A DNA stretch of 64,000 nt from Flavobacterium sp. JAS (GCF_020991455.1 NZ_JAJMOX010000008.1:124001-188000), one strand, 5' to 3'; numbered from the stretch's first letter, positions 55,462 to 64,000 are shown. Notes: generated from the sequence alone by a model not told the origin. Translations and numbers: made by a program.

Positions 55462-55734
55462 GTTTATAATACTTTATCTTTTTGTTATCCTGAATAAAGT
55501 AGAAGAAACACAACGTTTGGCAAATAAAGAATTTAGACAATCTTATCATTTTACAAAATCTCTTTTTACATTCTTTAGATAAATTACGCAAACTCATGGA
55601 ACACTTTAGAGAGTGGGCGGTTTGCTCTGGTTAATTATTTTCTGTAAATTGGGCTGTATTTACAAAAGAAAAATTTGGCTATCAATTTTAGCAAAAAACT
55701 TCTAAATTATTTATCTTACTATTAATTATAATCA

Positions 55735-56235
55735 ATGTCTACTCTTTACCAAAGCCCAAGAATAATTATTCGCGAATTTTTACCTCAGGAAAAACAAACC
55801 TTTTTAGATCTTTTTAAAGACAATCAAGTTACACAATACCTTCCTGATGCTTCACAGGAAAGATATGTGGAAATGTTTAATGAATTGCTTGAAAATTATG
55901 AAAAGAAAAATCTTAGTCGATGGGCGATATTCGATGCCACAAATAATAATTTTATAGGAATGTGTGTTGCTCGTATTTTTGTACACAATACAAGCCAAAT
56001 AGAAATTGGGTATGTACTTAGTAGGGAATATTGGGGAAAAGGTATTGCGACAGAAGTTTGTAAGGCTTTAACTCAATATAGTTTTGCAAATACAAATACG
56101 AAAGAAGTTGTAGCTATAACAGATCTCAACAACAGCGGATCACAAAATGTTTTGCAAAAAGCCGGATTTGAACGATTAGATAATTTAATACGAAATCAAG
56201 AAGAACTGGCTTATTTTAAAATAGAAAGATTGTAA
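55735..56235 (+). CDS. GNAT acetyltransferase, RimJ/RimL-like
   Basis: The 166-residue protein has the RimJ/RimL-type GNAT pattern: PRIIIREFLPQEKQTFLDLF, FIGMCVARIF, IEIGYVLSREYWGKGIATEV (acetyl-CoA loop) and NSGSQNVLQKAGFERLDN. Substrate unknown. Single-gene module between repeats. Confidence 0.9.
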   Translation: MSTLYQSPRIIIREFLPQEKQTFLDLFKDNQVTQYLPDASQERYVEMFNELLENYEKKNLSRWAIFDATNNNFIGMCVARIFVHNTSQIEIGYVLSREYWGKGIATEVCKALTQYSFANTNTKEVVAITDLNNSGSQNVLQKAGFERLDNLIRNQEELAYFKIERL

Positions 56236-56669
56236 TATCCATTATCTGTAAAATGTTCGTTGCGAATGTCTCTGCCTTTTATTGGATTTACGGTTTTTAA
56301 AAGCAAAAAAATGGCGCAATCCCGAAAGCTTTCGGGACTGACTTTGCGCCATTTTTTTATAAGAACACTCTAAAAACAAGGGAAATTAATACTTATTCCT
56401 TGGTAAATTATTTCGTTTATTATTCTTTTTCAATACGTTAGAGATAAAGAATTGAACATCATTAGCTTTAAAAACTATCTTAATAATTTAATCCCATGTT
56501 TTCTTAATAACTGCGTTTATGTTAGTAAATGTTTTTATAAATTTGCAATCCTATACGGAAACCCGTTATTTTCAATTTAAAATTATGACTTTCACATAAA
56601 TACCACAACAAACTACCTTGAAGTCTTTATTCAAAAATAAATAATACCCCCTAACTACAATTAAATACA
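56236..56669. other. Spacer with complex hairpin
   Basis: Contains the hairpin at 56309-56358 and ~300 bases of AT-rich sequence without a gene. Confidence 0.6.
56309..56358 (+). terminator. Two-part hairpin terminator after the GNAT gene
   Basis: The outer stem AATGGCGCAA/TTTGCGCCATT encloses the palindrome CCCGAAAGCTTTCGGG; T tail follows, then ATAAGAACACTCT as in the second repeat family. Confidence 0.75.
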
Positions 56670-57764
56670 ATGCTTAAAAAAAACAAATCCCAAATTTTAT
56701 TTTTTATTCTTTTAAATTTATTTTTTTCCATTAATTCATTTTCCCAAAAAAATGTTTATGCCGGAATCGAAATCGGACGTAGAGCAATAAAAGTCTCTGT
56801 TCTGGAAGTAAATAACATCAAGAAAGCCGACTATGAGATTCTCTACTTCGCAAATGAGAGAATTAGTCTTGCTGATCATATTGCTTCTTTCGGTGAGCTT
56901 CCTCAGGAAGATATCAACAAAACTAGTATTATAGTTTCTGATCAATTGAAAAAAATAAGAGCCGAGTTTAAACTTCGCGAAGAAAATATCTTTATAGTAG
57001 CTTCTCCAGTTTTTGCAACTGCTCGCAACATTGATCTTTTGAAAAACAAGATTGCTACTCTAACCAATAAAAATTTTGATATTATTAATGTTAACGAAGA
57101 AGCTAAAATACTCGTTAAAGGTGCTATACCGCCTGTTGATTATTCTAATGCTTTATTGCTTGACATTGGTGCCCAAACTACTAAAGGCGGATACATTGAT
57201 GAGCTTGAAGATAGTAAATTAGAGTTTATACCTTTAGAACTTGATTTTGGTACAATGACACTTACCGATGCCGTAAAAAAAACGGTTGCAAATCCAAACC
57301 AGGCTAATGATATGTCAACCTATCAGGAAAAATCTTTTGATTTTAACCCGGTTCTACGCAAGAAGATTAAAGAAATGCTTGATGCAAATCCTCTTTTATT
57401 AAAAAAAGAAAAAATCTACTTATCTGGAGGAGCTGTCTGGGCTTTTGCAACGTTATATTATGATGAAAACCTTAAAGATCACTATATTCCTTTAACTCTT
57501 GAAGACGTTATCAATTACGATGCAATCCTGAAAAATAATTTCGTCAAGTTTACTAATCTTGCTAAAACCAATAAAGAGATGGCGAGAGTTTTGAGCACAT
57601 ACGACCAGAAATACCTTATTTCGGCAAATAATATACTTCAGAACTTACTGGAAGGTATTCCAAATTTAGAAACAAAGAAAATATACTTTGTTAAGGACGG
57701 ACAAGTAACATGGCTTATGTCATACATTGCAGATCGTTCTAAAAAAGTAAATACTAATTTTTAA
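56670..57764 (+). CDS. Exported actin-fold (Ppx/GppA-like) protein
   Basis: The protein has 364 residues. The first ~26 form a signal peptide (FFILLNLFFSINSFSQ). The rest has ASKHA-type motifs: VYAGIEIGRRAIKVSVLEV (phosphate 1), ALLLDIGAQTTKGGYI (phosphate 2) and KIYLSGGAVWAFATLYY (adenosine), as in Ppx/GppA phosphatases. A nucleotide- or polyphosphate-binding fold in the periplasm is unusual because ATP is absent there. It may act on polyphosphate or be a binding protein. The ATG at 56670 is needed for the signal. Confidence 0.78.
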   Translation: MLKKNKSQILFFILLNLFFSINSFSQKNVYAGIEIGRRAIKVSVLEVNNIKKADYEILYFANERISLADHIASFGELPQEDINKTSIIVSDQLKKIRAEFKLREENIFIVASPVFATARNIDLLKNKIATLTNKNFDIINVNEEAKILVKGAIPPVDYSNALLLDIGAQTTKGGYIDELEDSKLEFIPLELDFGTMTLTDAVKKTVANPNQANDMSTYQEKSFDFNPVLRKKIKEMLDANPLLLKKEKIYLSGGAVWAFATLYYDENLKDHYIPLTLEDVINYDAILKNNFVKFTNLAKTNKEMARVLSTYDQKYLISANNILQNLLEGIPNLETKKIYFVKDGQVTWLMSYIADRSKKVNTNF

Positions 57765-57786
57765 AGGATCTTCTTTACAACATTAC

Positions 57787-57822
57787 TAAACAAAGCTTCA
57801 GAGAAATCTGGAGCTTTGTTTA
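57787..57822. terminator. Extended copy of the CTTCAGAGAAATCTG hairpin
   Basis: CTAAACAAAGCTTCAGA-gaaa-TCTGGAGCTTTGTTTAG pairs over 17 positions, the longest form of this repeated hairpin. Confidence 0.8.
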
Positions 57823-57931
57823 GTTATAATAAACTCCTACTTTCTCCCATCCTTAATTCTACAAAATAGTTTTTCATAACTTTGTTTTATAATCTTACAA
57901 AAAGCCTTTATCTTCATAACTAATACAAAAC

Positions 57932-58765
57932 ATGAGATCTTTCCACACTTTACACCAAGAATTTGAAGTTCCCGAAGAATTGCAGGGTATGATAAAATGC
58001 TTTTGGTATGACAAAAGTGGCTTTGGAGAAGTCGAATCCAGTTTTGAAATAATGCCCGATGGCTATGCCGAAATTGTTTTCCATTTTGGGAATCCTTGCA
58101 GTATTTCTATTCATGGGGATTTTCAGCCGTTGCCTTCGCCTTTTATAATGGGATTACTCAATCAGCCTGCGGTTTTAAGAACAAAAGGTTATTTAGAAAT
58201 TATCGGAATCAGATGTTTTCCATGGACCGTTTTTGATTTGCTTGGTTTGCCTTCTGAGAAAAATGCTTCCTCTATATTAAAACATCCAATCGCTCAACTT
58301 CAATCTACTTTAAGTGAATGCATTCGTGCCAATAAAATTGATGAAGCAATTGCTCTTGTTCAACACTATTTTTTAAATTCACAATCGCAAATTCCTCTTG
58401 ACAGTACATTATTCAAGGCAGGATTTGCAATGAGAGACGCAAATGGTAATATGCCTGTAAATAAAGTTGCCGCTGCAGCGCACGCAACAGTTCGTACACT
58501 GGAAAGAAAATTTAAACAATCCTCTGCCCATACCGTCAAAGATGTTTCGGCTTTGATGCGTTTTGAGCAGGTAAGAAACCAACTGTGGATTGATCCAAAT
58601 TCTAATATCTCTGCCTTGGCTCAGGATCTTGGCTATACAGATCAATCTCACTTAAGCAGAGAATTCAAACGCTACAGCGGTACTACTCCGGCAGCATTTG
58701 CACGAAAAGCAAAAAAAGAGAAACAAGCCATAAACAGTGATTTTGTCGCATTTGTACAATCCTAA
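57932..58765 (+). CDS. AraC family regulator (DUF6597-type N-terminus)
   Basis: This 277-residue protein has an N-terminal domain (IKCFWYDKSG, FEIMPDGYAEIVFHFGNPCS, EIIGIRCFPW) of the DUF6597 type and a C-terminal AraC HTH (AHATVRTLERKFKQSSAHTV, ISALAQDLGYTDQSHLSREF, GTTPAAFARKAK). It lies 48 bases upstream of the monooxygenase gene on the same strand and probably controls it. Confidence 0.9.
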   Translation: MRSFHTLHQEFEVPEELQGMIKCFWYDKSGFGEVESSFEIMPDGYAEIVFHFGNPCSISIHGDFQPLPSPFIMGLLNQPAVLRTKGYLEIIGIRCFPWTVFDLLGLPSEKNASSILKHPIAQLQSTLSECIRANKIDEAIALVQHYFLNSQSQIPLDSTLFKAGFAMRDANGNMPVNKVAAAAHATVRTLERKFKQSSAHTVKDVSALMRFEQVRNQLWIDPNSNISALAQDLGYTDQSHLSREFKRYSGTTPAAFARKAKKEKQAINSDFVAFVQS

Positions 58766-58813
58766 CATAATAGTATTCCTGAATTTTGTATTTCAATATT
58801 ACAATACAAAATC

Positions 58814-59944
58814 ATGTTACTAAAAGATAAGAAAGTAGCCATTATTGGCGCTGGACCAGTTGGACTTACAATGGCAAAATTATTACAACAAAACGGAATT
58901 GATGTCGCAGTTTACGAAAGAGACAAAAATCCTAAAACCCGAATCTCAGGCGGAACTCTTGACCTTCATAAAGGCTCTGGACAAGATGCAATGAAAAAAA
59001 CAGGATTGCTTGAAAACTATTATACAAAGGCAATAGCTATGGGAAGAATCGTAGCCAATGAACAAGGAGAAATATTATTTTCTAAAGAGCTTTCGCCCGA
59101 AGAACAATATGATAATCCCGAAATAAACAGAAATGATTTAAGACAATTATTACTAGATAGTTTAGCACCGGAAACTGTTTTCTGGGATAGAAAATTCACA
59201 GAACTTGAAGAACAAAACGGGAAATGGATTTTACATTTTGAAAACAATATAACCGCAACCGCAGATTTTATTATTGGTGCAAACGGCGGAATGTCTAAAG
59301 CCAGAAAATTTGTTACCGATGCTGAAATCGAACACACAGGAACTCTTATTATACAAGGAGAAGTACTTGAACCCAAAACATCATGTCCGGAATTCTACCA
59401 ACTTTGCGACAATAAAATACTTATGTCTTCCAGTAATGGTAATTTATTAGTAGCCAATTCTAAAAATGGCGATTTATTAACCTATAATGTAATTTTCAAG
59501 ACGCCCCAACAATGGTCTCAGAAAAACCAATTAAATTCTCATAATAGAGAAGAAATTGCCTCTTTTCTTGAAAACAAATTCTCAAATTGGCATGAATGTT
59601 ACAAAGAACTATTTCGTGCCACATCTTCTTTTATTCCTGGACCAACAAGAAAAATAACATTAGAGATTCCATGGAAAACGAATCGTCTTTTGCCTATAAC
59701 TCTTATTGGAGATGCTGCACATATAATGCCTCCCTTCGCAGGTCAGGGTGCAAATACGGGACTGAAAGATGCCTTGATTTTATCCGAAAATCTAACAAAC
59801 GGAAAATTTGAAACTCTCGAATCTGCTATAAGTGATTATGAAAAACAAATGTTTGTTTATGCAAAAAAAGCGCAACTTGAAACCAGCAATAATGAAATAA
59901 AAATGCATGATCCCAATTTTTCTTTTCAGATATTCTATCAATAA
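58814..59944 (+). CDS. TetX-like FAD-dependent monooxygenase
   Basis: The 376-residue protein has FAD-binding GxGxxG in KVAIIGAGPVGLTMAKLLQQ, YERD, the internal ISGGTLDLHKGSGQDAMKK, NPEINRNDLRQLLLDSL, and the second flavin motif LIGDAAHIMPPFAGQGANTG. These stretches match, from memory, the flavoenzyme TetX that hydroxylates tetracyclines; the length also matches. Chromosomal relatives are frequent in Flavobacteriaceae and may act on other substrates. Preceded by an AraC regulator. Confidence 0.88.
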   Translation: MLLKDKKVAIIGAGPVGLTMAKLLQQNGIDVAVYERDKNPKTRISGGTLDLHKGSGQDAMKKTGLLENYYTKAIAMGRIVANEQGEILFSKELSPEEQYDNPEINRNDLRQLLLDSLAPETVFWDRKFTELEEQNGKWILHFENNITATADFIIGANGGMSKARKFVTDAEIEHTGTLIIQGEVLEPKTSCPEFYQLCDNKILMSSSNGNLLVANSKNGDLLTYNVIFKTPQQWSQKNQLNSHNREEIASFLENKFSNWHECYKELFRATSSFIPGPTRKITLEIPWKTNRLLPITLIGDAAHIMPPFAGQGANTGLKDALILSENLTNGKFETLESAISDYEKQMFVYAKKAQLETSNNEIKMHDPNFSFQIFYQ

Positions 59945-59959
59945 GAAATACTCAGCTTT

Positions 59960-60003
59960 TAGAAGAAAAAATGCGCAAAGCCAAAGACTATTGCGCATTA
60001 AAA
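59960..60003 (-). terminator. Terminator of the glycosylasparaginase gene
   Basis: AATGCGCAA (59970-59978) pairs with TTGCGCATT (59991-59999); on the minus strand the stem is followed by T residues. It may stop transcripts from both sides. Confidence 0.7.
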
Positions 60004-60042
60004 AACAATTAACCCTATCGACAGGATTAACTAAAAAAATCT

Positions 60043-61047
60043 TTATTTCAGGAAATAATCGGCGTCGATTAATTTGTTTCCTGTATCATCATATACTGCA
60101 TAATTAAAACCACCCTGAACGCAATAAGAACCGTATTCTCCTGCTTTGTTCAAGGCTATAAAACCTACCTGAATATCTTTTAAATCTTTGTTTCTGTTCT
60201 TGGTTAATTTCACAATTCTTGCAACGGCTTCTTCACAAGCTTGTTGAGGTGATTTACCTTGTCGCATTAATTCCACAACCAAATGACATCCCGAAATTCT
60301 GATCACTTCTTCGCCGTGACCGGTTGCTGTTGCTGCGCCAATTTCATTATCAACATATAAACCTGCTCCAATAATTGGGGAATCTCCCACACGTCCGTGC
60401 ATTTTAAAAGCCATTCCGCTTGTAGTACACGCACCCGAAAGATTTCCTTTAGCATCTAAAGCAATCATTCCAATGGTATCGTGATTTTCAATATTCGCAA
60501 TTGGTTTGTATTTACTGTCTTTCAGCCATTCTTTCCATTCTTTTTCAGACTCTTCTGTTAATAGGTTTTCTTTTTTGAAACCTTGCGCTAATGCAAATTG
60601 CAAAGCTCCATCACCAACCAACATAACGTGAGGCGTTTTTTCCATTACCGCCCTCGCAACTGATATAGGATGCATTATATATTCTAAACAAGCAACAGAA
60701 CCTATATTGGCATTTTCATCCATGATACAAGCGTCTAACGTTACTCGACCATCTCTATCAGGACGTCCGCCATACCCCACACTTCTTTCTTTTGGATCGC
60801 CTTCTGGAATTTTAACTCCGGCTTCGACAGCATCAAGAGCGCTTCCATTCTTTTTTAAAACTTCCCAGGCAGCTTCATTTGCTGGGATTCCAAATCGCCA
60901 GGTAGAAAGTACAATTGGCTTTTTTCCTTTTTTAGAAACTACAACTTTTTCTTCTTCAGATGATTCCGAATTAAAAGATTGCAATGCCACAGCTACTGAA
61001 GCTATTGCTGCCGTTTTTATAAAATTTCTGCGGTTTGAATTTGTCAT
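60043..61047 (-). CDS. N4-(beta-N-acetylglucosaminyl)-L-asparaginase (glycosylasparaginase)
   Basis: The 334-residue protein is an Ntn-hydrolase precursor with a twin-arginine-like signal (NRRNFIKTAAIASVAVA). The catalytic Thr that becomes the new N-terminus is in NHDTIGMIALD, and the substrate pocket motifs GRVGDSPIIGAGLYVDNE and TATGHGEE follow. It cleaves the GlcNAc-Asn bond, the last step of N-glycan removal from glycopeptides, after export. The gene is on the same strand as ROK, GH125 and GH92, fitting that pathway. Confidence 0.93.
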   Translation of the reverse strand: MTNSNRRNFIKTAAIASVAVALQSFNSESSEEEKVVVSKKGKKPIVLSTWRFGIPANEAAWEVLKKNGSALDAVEAGVKIPEGDPKERSVGYGGRPDRDGRVTLDACIMDENANIGSVACLEYIMHPISVARAVMEKTPHVMLVGDGALQFALAQGFKKENLLTEESEKEWKEWLKDSKYKPIANIENHDTIGMIALDAKGNLSGACTTSGMAFKMHGRVGDSPIIGAGLYVDNEIGAATATGHGEEVIRISGCHLVVELMRQGKSPQQACEEAVARIVKLTKNRNKDLKDIQVGFIALNKAGEYGSYCVQGGFNYAVYDDTGNKLIDADYFLK

Positions 61048-61063
61048 ATTAAATTTTTTTTAA

Positions 61064-61227
61064 ACCATATAAGTTATATAAGATCATTTAAGCTGGCTGT
61101 TTATAGCTACTCAAAATTAAATCATATAAGTAATATTTAGAACATTTCCAGTTATCTATATCTGACTAAAAAATAAAACCAAGTTATCAAAAATTCTTTT
61201 TACATGAACTTATATAACTTATATGGT
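61064..61227. repeat. Perfect 19-bp inverted repeat upstream of glycosylasparaginase
   Basis: ACCATATAAGTTATATAAG (61064-61082) is the exact reverse complement of 61209-61227. It fills the gap between the ROK and glycosylasparaginase genes; a partial third copy (ATCATATAAGTAATA) is near 61120. Confidence 0.75.
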
Positions 61228-61235
61228 AAAATAAT

Positions 61236-62138
61236 CTAAGCTGTATAAAGCAAACTTGTAGCGCCTAATAAAGCTGCAATTTCATTATCTGTCGAAATTG
61301 AAACATCTACATTGCTTCCTGCTTCTTTTATTTTTTTGTTGAAAACAGGCAAGAAAAACTCACTGGCATTTGCAATTTTTCCTCCAATAATAAAACTGTC
61401 GGCTGAGAAATTTTCTAACCAAGGAATCACAATTGCGGCTAAATCCTCTCCCATTTTCTCAAATACTTTTATTGCCATTTCATCTTCGGCTTTAGCCAGA
61501 TTAAAAAGTTCTAATCCGTTGCTTAATTTTTTTCCGCTTAAAGCGAAATAACCCGCTATAAGTCCGCGTGCCGAAACGTAATCTTCAGCAATACCTTCTT
61601 TGTATGGAAGGTCGTATATTTCTCCATCTTTTGGTACTAAATCTCCAGTACTAATTGATTCTCCTTTATCTATAAAACAAGCGCCAAGTCCTGTGCCTAA
61701 TGTGATCGCCATTACTTTTTTAGAAAGGTTTTTAGCGTCTTTAAAAACTTCGCCTTTACCAAAACAAACCGCATCATTTTCGAAAAGAATCGGAAAATCA
61801 TTTGAAAGCTTCAATTTATCCTGAAACAAATCCCGAACATTTAATCCGTAAAAATGCTCGTATTTAGATTGTCCTTTTATCCAGCAAACTCCATTAGTAT
61901 AATCAAACGGGCCCGGCATACAAACTGCCAAACCTGTTGTATTATCTACTTTAGAATTTTCGATAGAAATCCTGATTGCTTTTTCCCAAATAGTCATCAC
62001 TTCTTCCACCGGCAAATTAGAATCAAATGACTCTTTATGCAGGGAGAAGTCAATCACTTTCATGTCTATTATATCTATAATCGCTGCGGTGATATGTGTG
62101 CCTCCAATATCCAATCCAACGGCATATTCTTTATTCAT
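61236..62138 (-). CDS. ROK family sugar kinase
   Basis: The 300-residue protein has ATP-binding AVGLDIGGTHITAAII, the catalytic-loop region PILFENDAVCFGKGEVF with the base Asp, TLGTGLGACFI and the C-terminal DSFIIGGKIAN. The histidine/cysteine zinc motif of many ROK proteins is not evident. It probably phosphorylates a hexose such as mannose or GlcNAc released by the neighbouring enzymes. Same strand as GH125, 102-base gap. Confidence 0.9.
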   Translation of the reverse strand: MNKEYAVGLDIGGTHITAAIIDIIDMKVIDFSLHKESFDSNLPVEEVMTIWEKAIRISIENSKVDNTTGLAVCMPGPFDYTNGVCWIKGQSKYEHFYGLNVRDLFQDKLKLSNDFPILFENDAVCFGKGEVFKDAKNLSKKVMAITLGTGLGACFIDKGESISTGDLVPKDGEIYDLPYKEGIAEDYVSARGLIAGYFALSGKKLSNGLELFNLAKAEDEMAIKVFEKMGEDLAAIVIPWLENFSADSFIIGGKIANASEFFLPVFNKKIKEAGSNVDVSISTDNEIAALLGATSLLYTA

Positions 62139-62240
62139 TCTTTTATATTTAGAATCTATTTTGAGCCATTAAAGGATTAAGTTTTTTAAGTCTAATTACT
62201 TCATTTTTCTTAATCTCTTACTGGTTTAATATTTTTTAGT

Positions 62241-63701
62241 TTAAATGTTTTTGTCTTTTAAAATTTGAGGATAATGAATACTCGTTTGAACAATCATTTC
62301 TCCAAATAAGGTATTTGCCCAAGCAAACCATTTTCTGGTGAACTTAGTCACATCATCTTTATGAAATGACTCGTGCATAAATCCGGTATCGGCATTTGTT
62401 TTGATCAAATTGCTAATACAATGTTTTATTTCATTTTCATCGACACTCGTAATGGCTCTCAAAACAATACTCATTGGCCAGATGGTGTCTGCTCCTGTGT
62501 GCGGGCCTCCAACACCTTCGCCTGCTTTTCCTTTATAGAAAAACGGATTATTTTCTGAAAGTACCACTTTTCTGGTATTTAAATAAAGTGGACTGTCCGG
62601 TTCGATTGCGCCTAAATATGGTAATGATAATAACGAAGGAACATTGGCATCATCCATCATATGGAAGCTTCCGTATCCGTTTACTTCAAAAGCAATGATT
62701 TTTCCGAATTTTGGATGATCTATTACCCCGTTTTCTTCTAATCCTTTCTGAACTTGTCCTTGTAATTCTTTGGCTTTAGCTACTAAATTATCATCTTTTA
62801 ATGCTGGTAAAGAGAAAATTTCCTGGAGATATCCAAGTACTTCAATCGCAAACATATTACTCGGAATTAAATATCCGAACAATGTACTGTCATCACTTGG
62901 TCTGAAAGTCGAAACGATTAATCCGCATGGTTTTACCGGATATCCGTAACCGCTTAAAGGCACGCCATCTGTAGCCCAAGCCGTTACTCTCTGGAAATTA
63001 TAAGGTCCTTTATCTGTCCAGCGTTGTTGCTCTTTGAATGTTTGTAAAACCAAAAGCATCGCTTCTTTCCACTTACTGTCAAACAAACTAATATCTCCGG
63101 TTTCTTTCCAATATCCGTGCGCCAATCGTATTGGATAACACAAACTGTCAATTTCCCATTTGCGTTCGTGGATTCCAGGTTGCATTTTGGTCATGTCATT
63201 TTTCCATTCGCTTACCTGATTAAAATCTTTATAGAAAGCATTCGCATAAGGATCTAACAAAATACATTTGGTCTGACGGTTGATTACTCCTTTTACCAAT
63301 TCGGCAAGTTTTTTATCTTCTTTTACAAACGGAATATAAGGCCATATTTGTGCTGTACTATCACGCAACCACATCGCATCAATATCTCCTGTAATGACAT
63401 AAGTATCCGGTTTTCCGTCGATGATTTCAAAATCTACCGTTGTGTCTAATGTATTAGGAAAACAGTTTTCGAATAACCACGCCAATTCCGGATTTGCGAT
63501 TTGTTTTTTGATTCTAACAATTGCGGCTTCAACGGCTTTACTCGTAAATTTTCTTTCGGCTAATGGTGGTCTTTTGGTAATAAAATCTTTTAACGCAAAA
63601 TTGAAAGCGTCAGATTGCATTCCGAAAACATCGGTTTGAAGTGCCAATAATCCTGCTGAAAATATCCCTGTATTTTTTATAAATTTTCTACGTGATTGCA
63701 T
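62241..63701 (-). CDS. Glycoside hydrolase family 125 (exo-alpha-1,6-mannosidase)
   Basis: The start MQSRRKFIKNTGIFSAG (63701) gives 486 residues with a twin-arginine-like signal; the longer frame from 63740 would overlap the GH92 gene. GH125 motifs include DIDAMWLRDSTAQIWPYIPF, KCILLDPYANAFYKDFN, WATDGVPLSGYGYPVKPCGL and GPHTGADTIWPMSI. The family removes alpha-1,6-mannose from the non-reducing end of N-glycans. It begins 4 bases after the GH92 stop, so the two are an operon. Confidence 0.93.
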   Translation of the reverse strand: MQSRRKFIKNTGIFSAGLLALQTDVFGMQSDAFNFALKDFITKRPPLAERKFTSKAVEAAIVRIKKQIANPELAWLFENCFPNTLDTTVDFEIIDGKPDTYVITGDIDAMWLRDSTAQIWPYIPFVKEDKKLAELVKGVINRQTKCILLDPYANAFYKDFNQVSEWKNDMTKMQPGIHERKWEIDSLCYPIRLAHGYWKETGDISLFDSKWKEAMLLVLQTFKEQQRWTDKGPYNFQRVTAWATDGVPLSGYGYPVKPCGLIVSTFRPSDDSTLFGYLIPSNMFAIEVLGYLQEIFSLPALKDDNLVAKAKELQGQVQKGLEENGVIDHPKFGKIIAFEVNGYGSFHMMDDANVPSLLSLPYLGAIEPDSPLYLNTRKVVLSENNPFFYKGKAGEGVGGPHTGADTIWPMSIVLRAITSVDENEIKHCISNLIKTNADTGFMHESFHKDDVTKFTRKWFAWANTLFGEMIVQTSIHYPQILKDKNI

Positions 63702-63705
63702 AGTA

Positions 63706-64000
63706 TTATTTTGAAGTTGAATAAGAATATGGATAGGCACTTGCCGAAGTTCCTCTTTGTAAATTAGGCTTGCTGCTCATGTCAAAGTTTAATTCACCGC
63801 CTTTTAATACATCAAAATGATTGATGAAATTTTTAGTGTGAGTTGCATTATTCCATTTTAATTCCTGAACATATTTGTTGGTTTCAGAATTATTTGGTGC
63901 ATTTATAACAAACTCTTTTCCGTTTTCTAACTTTAAGGTAAGTTTCTTAAATAATGGTGCTCCAAGAACATATTCGTCTGTTCCGGGACAAACCGGATAG
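63706..64000 (-). CDS. Glycoside hydrolase family 92 alpha-mannosidase (5' part outside window)
   Basis: The C-terminal ~98 codons are visible and open to the window edge. They contain the GH92 hallmark YPVCPGTDEYVLGAPLF, then LENGKEFVINAPNNS and GGELNFDMSSKPN. Stop TAA at 63706-63708. GH92 enzymes are calcium-dependent exo-alpha-mannosidases that trim high-mannose N-glycans. Confidence 0.88.
   Translation of the reverse strand, partial: YPVCPGTDEYVLGAPLFKKLTLKLENGKEFVINAPNNSETNKYVQELKWNNATHTKNFINHFDVLKGGELNFDMSSKPNLQRGTSASAYPYSYSTSK

Overview
The window looks like a chromosomal segment of a Flavobacterium-type Bacteroidota. It is AT-rich, both tRNA genes have a TAnnTTTG-type promoter, and it carries TonB-dependent/carboxypeptidase-like outer-membrane receptors, DUF2490, paired TPM proteins and a mannose-glycan locus. 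There are two tRNAs (initiator tRNA-Met at 20.0 kb, tRNA-Glu at 55.35 kb) and no rRNA, IS transposase or CRISPR that I could see.

0-20 kb is mostly ordinary core genome: a partial astacin-type metalloprotease, an ABC exporter, alaS, an M23 peptidase with a MerR regulator, LemA with two TPM proteins, an Rrf2 regulator followed by a 36-codon ORF ending in Met-Met-Cys-Met-Cys-Trp and a TonB receptor, DUF2490, a large beta-barrel protein, and the GTPases der and era. One small accessory module, a GxxExxY gene enclosed by inverted repeats, sits between the ABC exporter and alaS.

20-42.4 kb is a genomic island at the 3' end of the initiator tRNA. A large serine recombinase has its last codons and its stop inside the tRNA gene, in antisense. 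Behind it lie unknown genes and an XRE regulator, then the most striking part: 25.5-36.4 kb, where about ten genes all lie on the minus strand, most separated by a diverged but clearly related 107-148 bp repeat that starts a few bases after one stop codon and ends a few bases before the next start codon. The repeat has complementary arms and an inner palindrome. The layout resembles an integron cassette array, but no integron integrase is visible. A plus-strand mobilization module (palindromic oriT candidates, mobC, mobA) interrupts the array. The island ends with an AAA_13-like ATPase and a DUF6119 (TIGR04141-type) protein. An 11-base copy of the tRNA 3' end (TTCCCGCTACA) recurs at 42412.

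42.4-57.8 kb is a patchwork of one- and two-gene modules: a Septu-like ATPase/HNH pair, a serine hydrolase, a TIG lipoprotein, AraC plus PEBP, a membrane AraC regulator plus beta-barrel, SPFH plus a ribbon-helix-helix protein, GNAT, and a secreted actin-fold protein. Copies of one terminator hairpin, three times within a longer unit containing the tRNA-end core, separate many of these modules, and tRNA-Glu uses the same terminator. This suggests repeated insertion at tRNA ends or repeat-mediated exchange.

57.9-64 kb returns to metabolic genes: an AraC regulator with a TetX-like flavin monooxygenase, then a minus-strand set (GH92 partial, GH125, ROK kinase, glycosylasparaginase) consistent with breakdown of high-mannose N-glycans.
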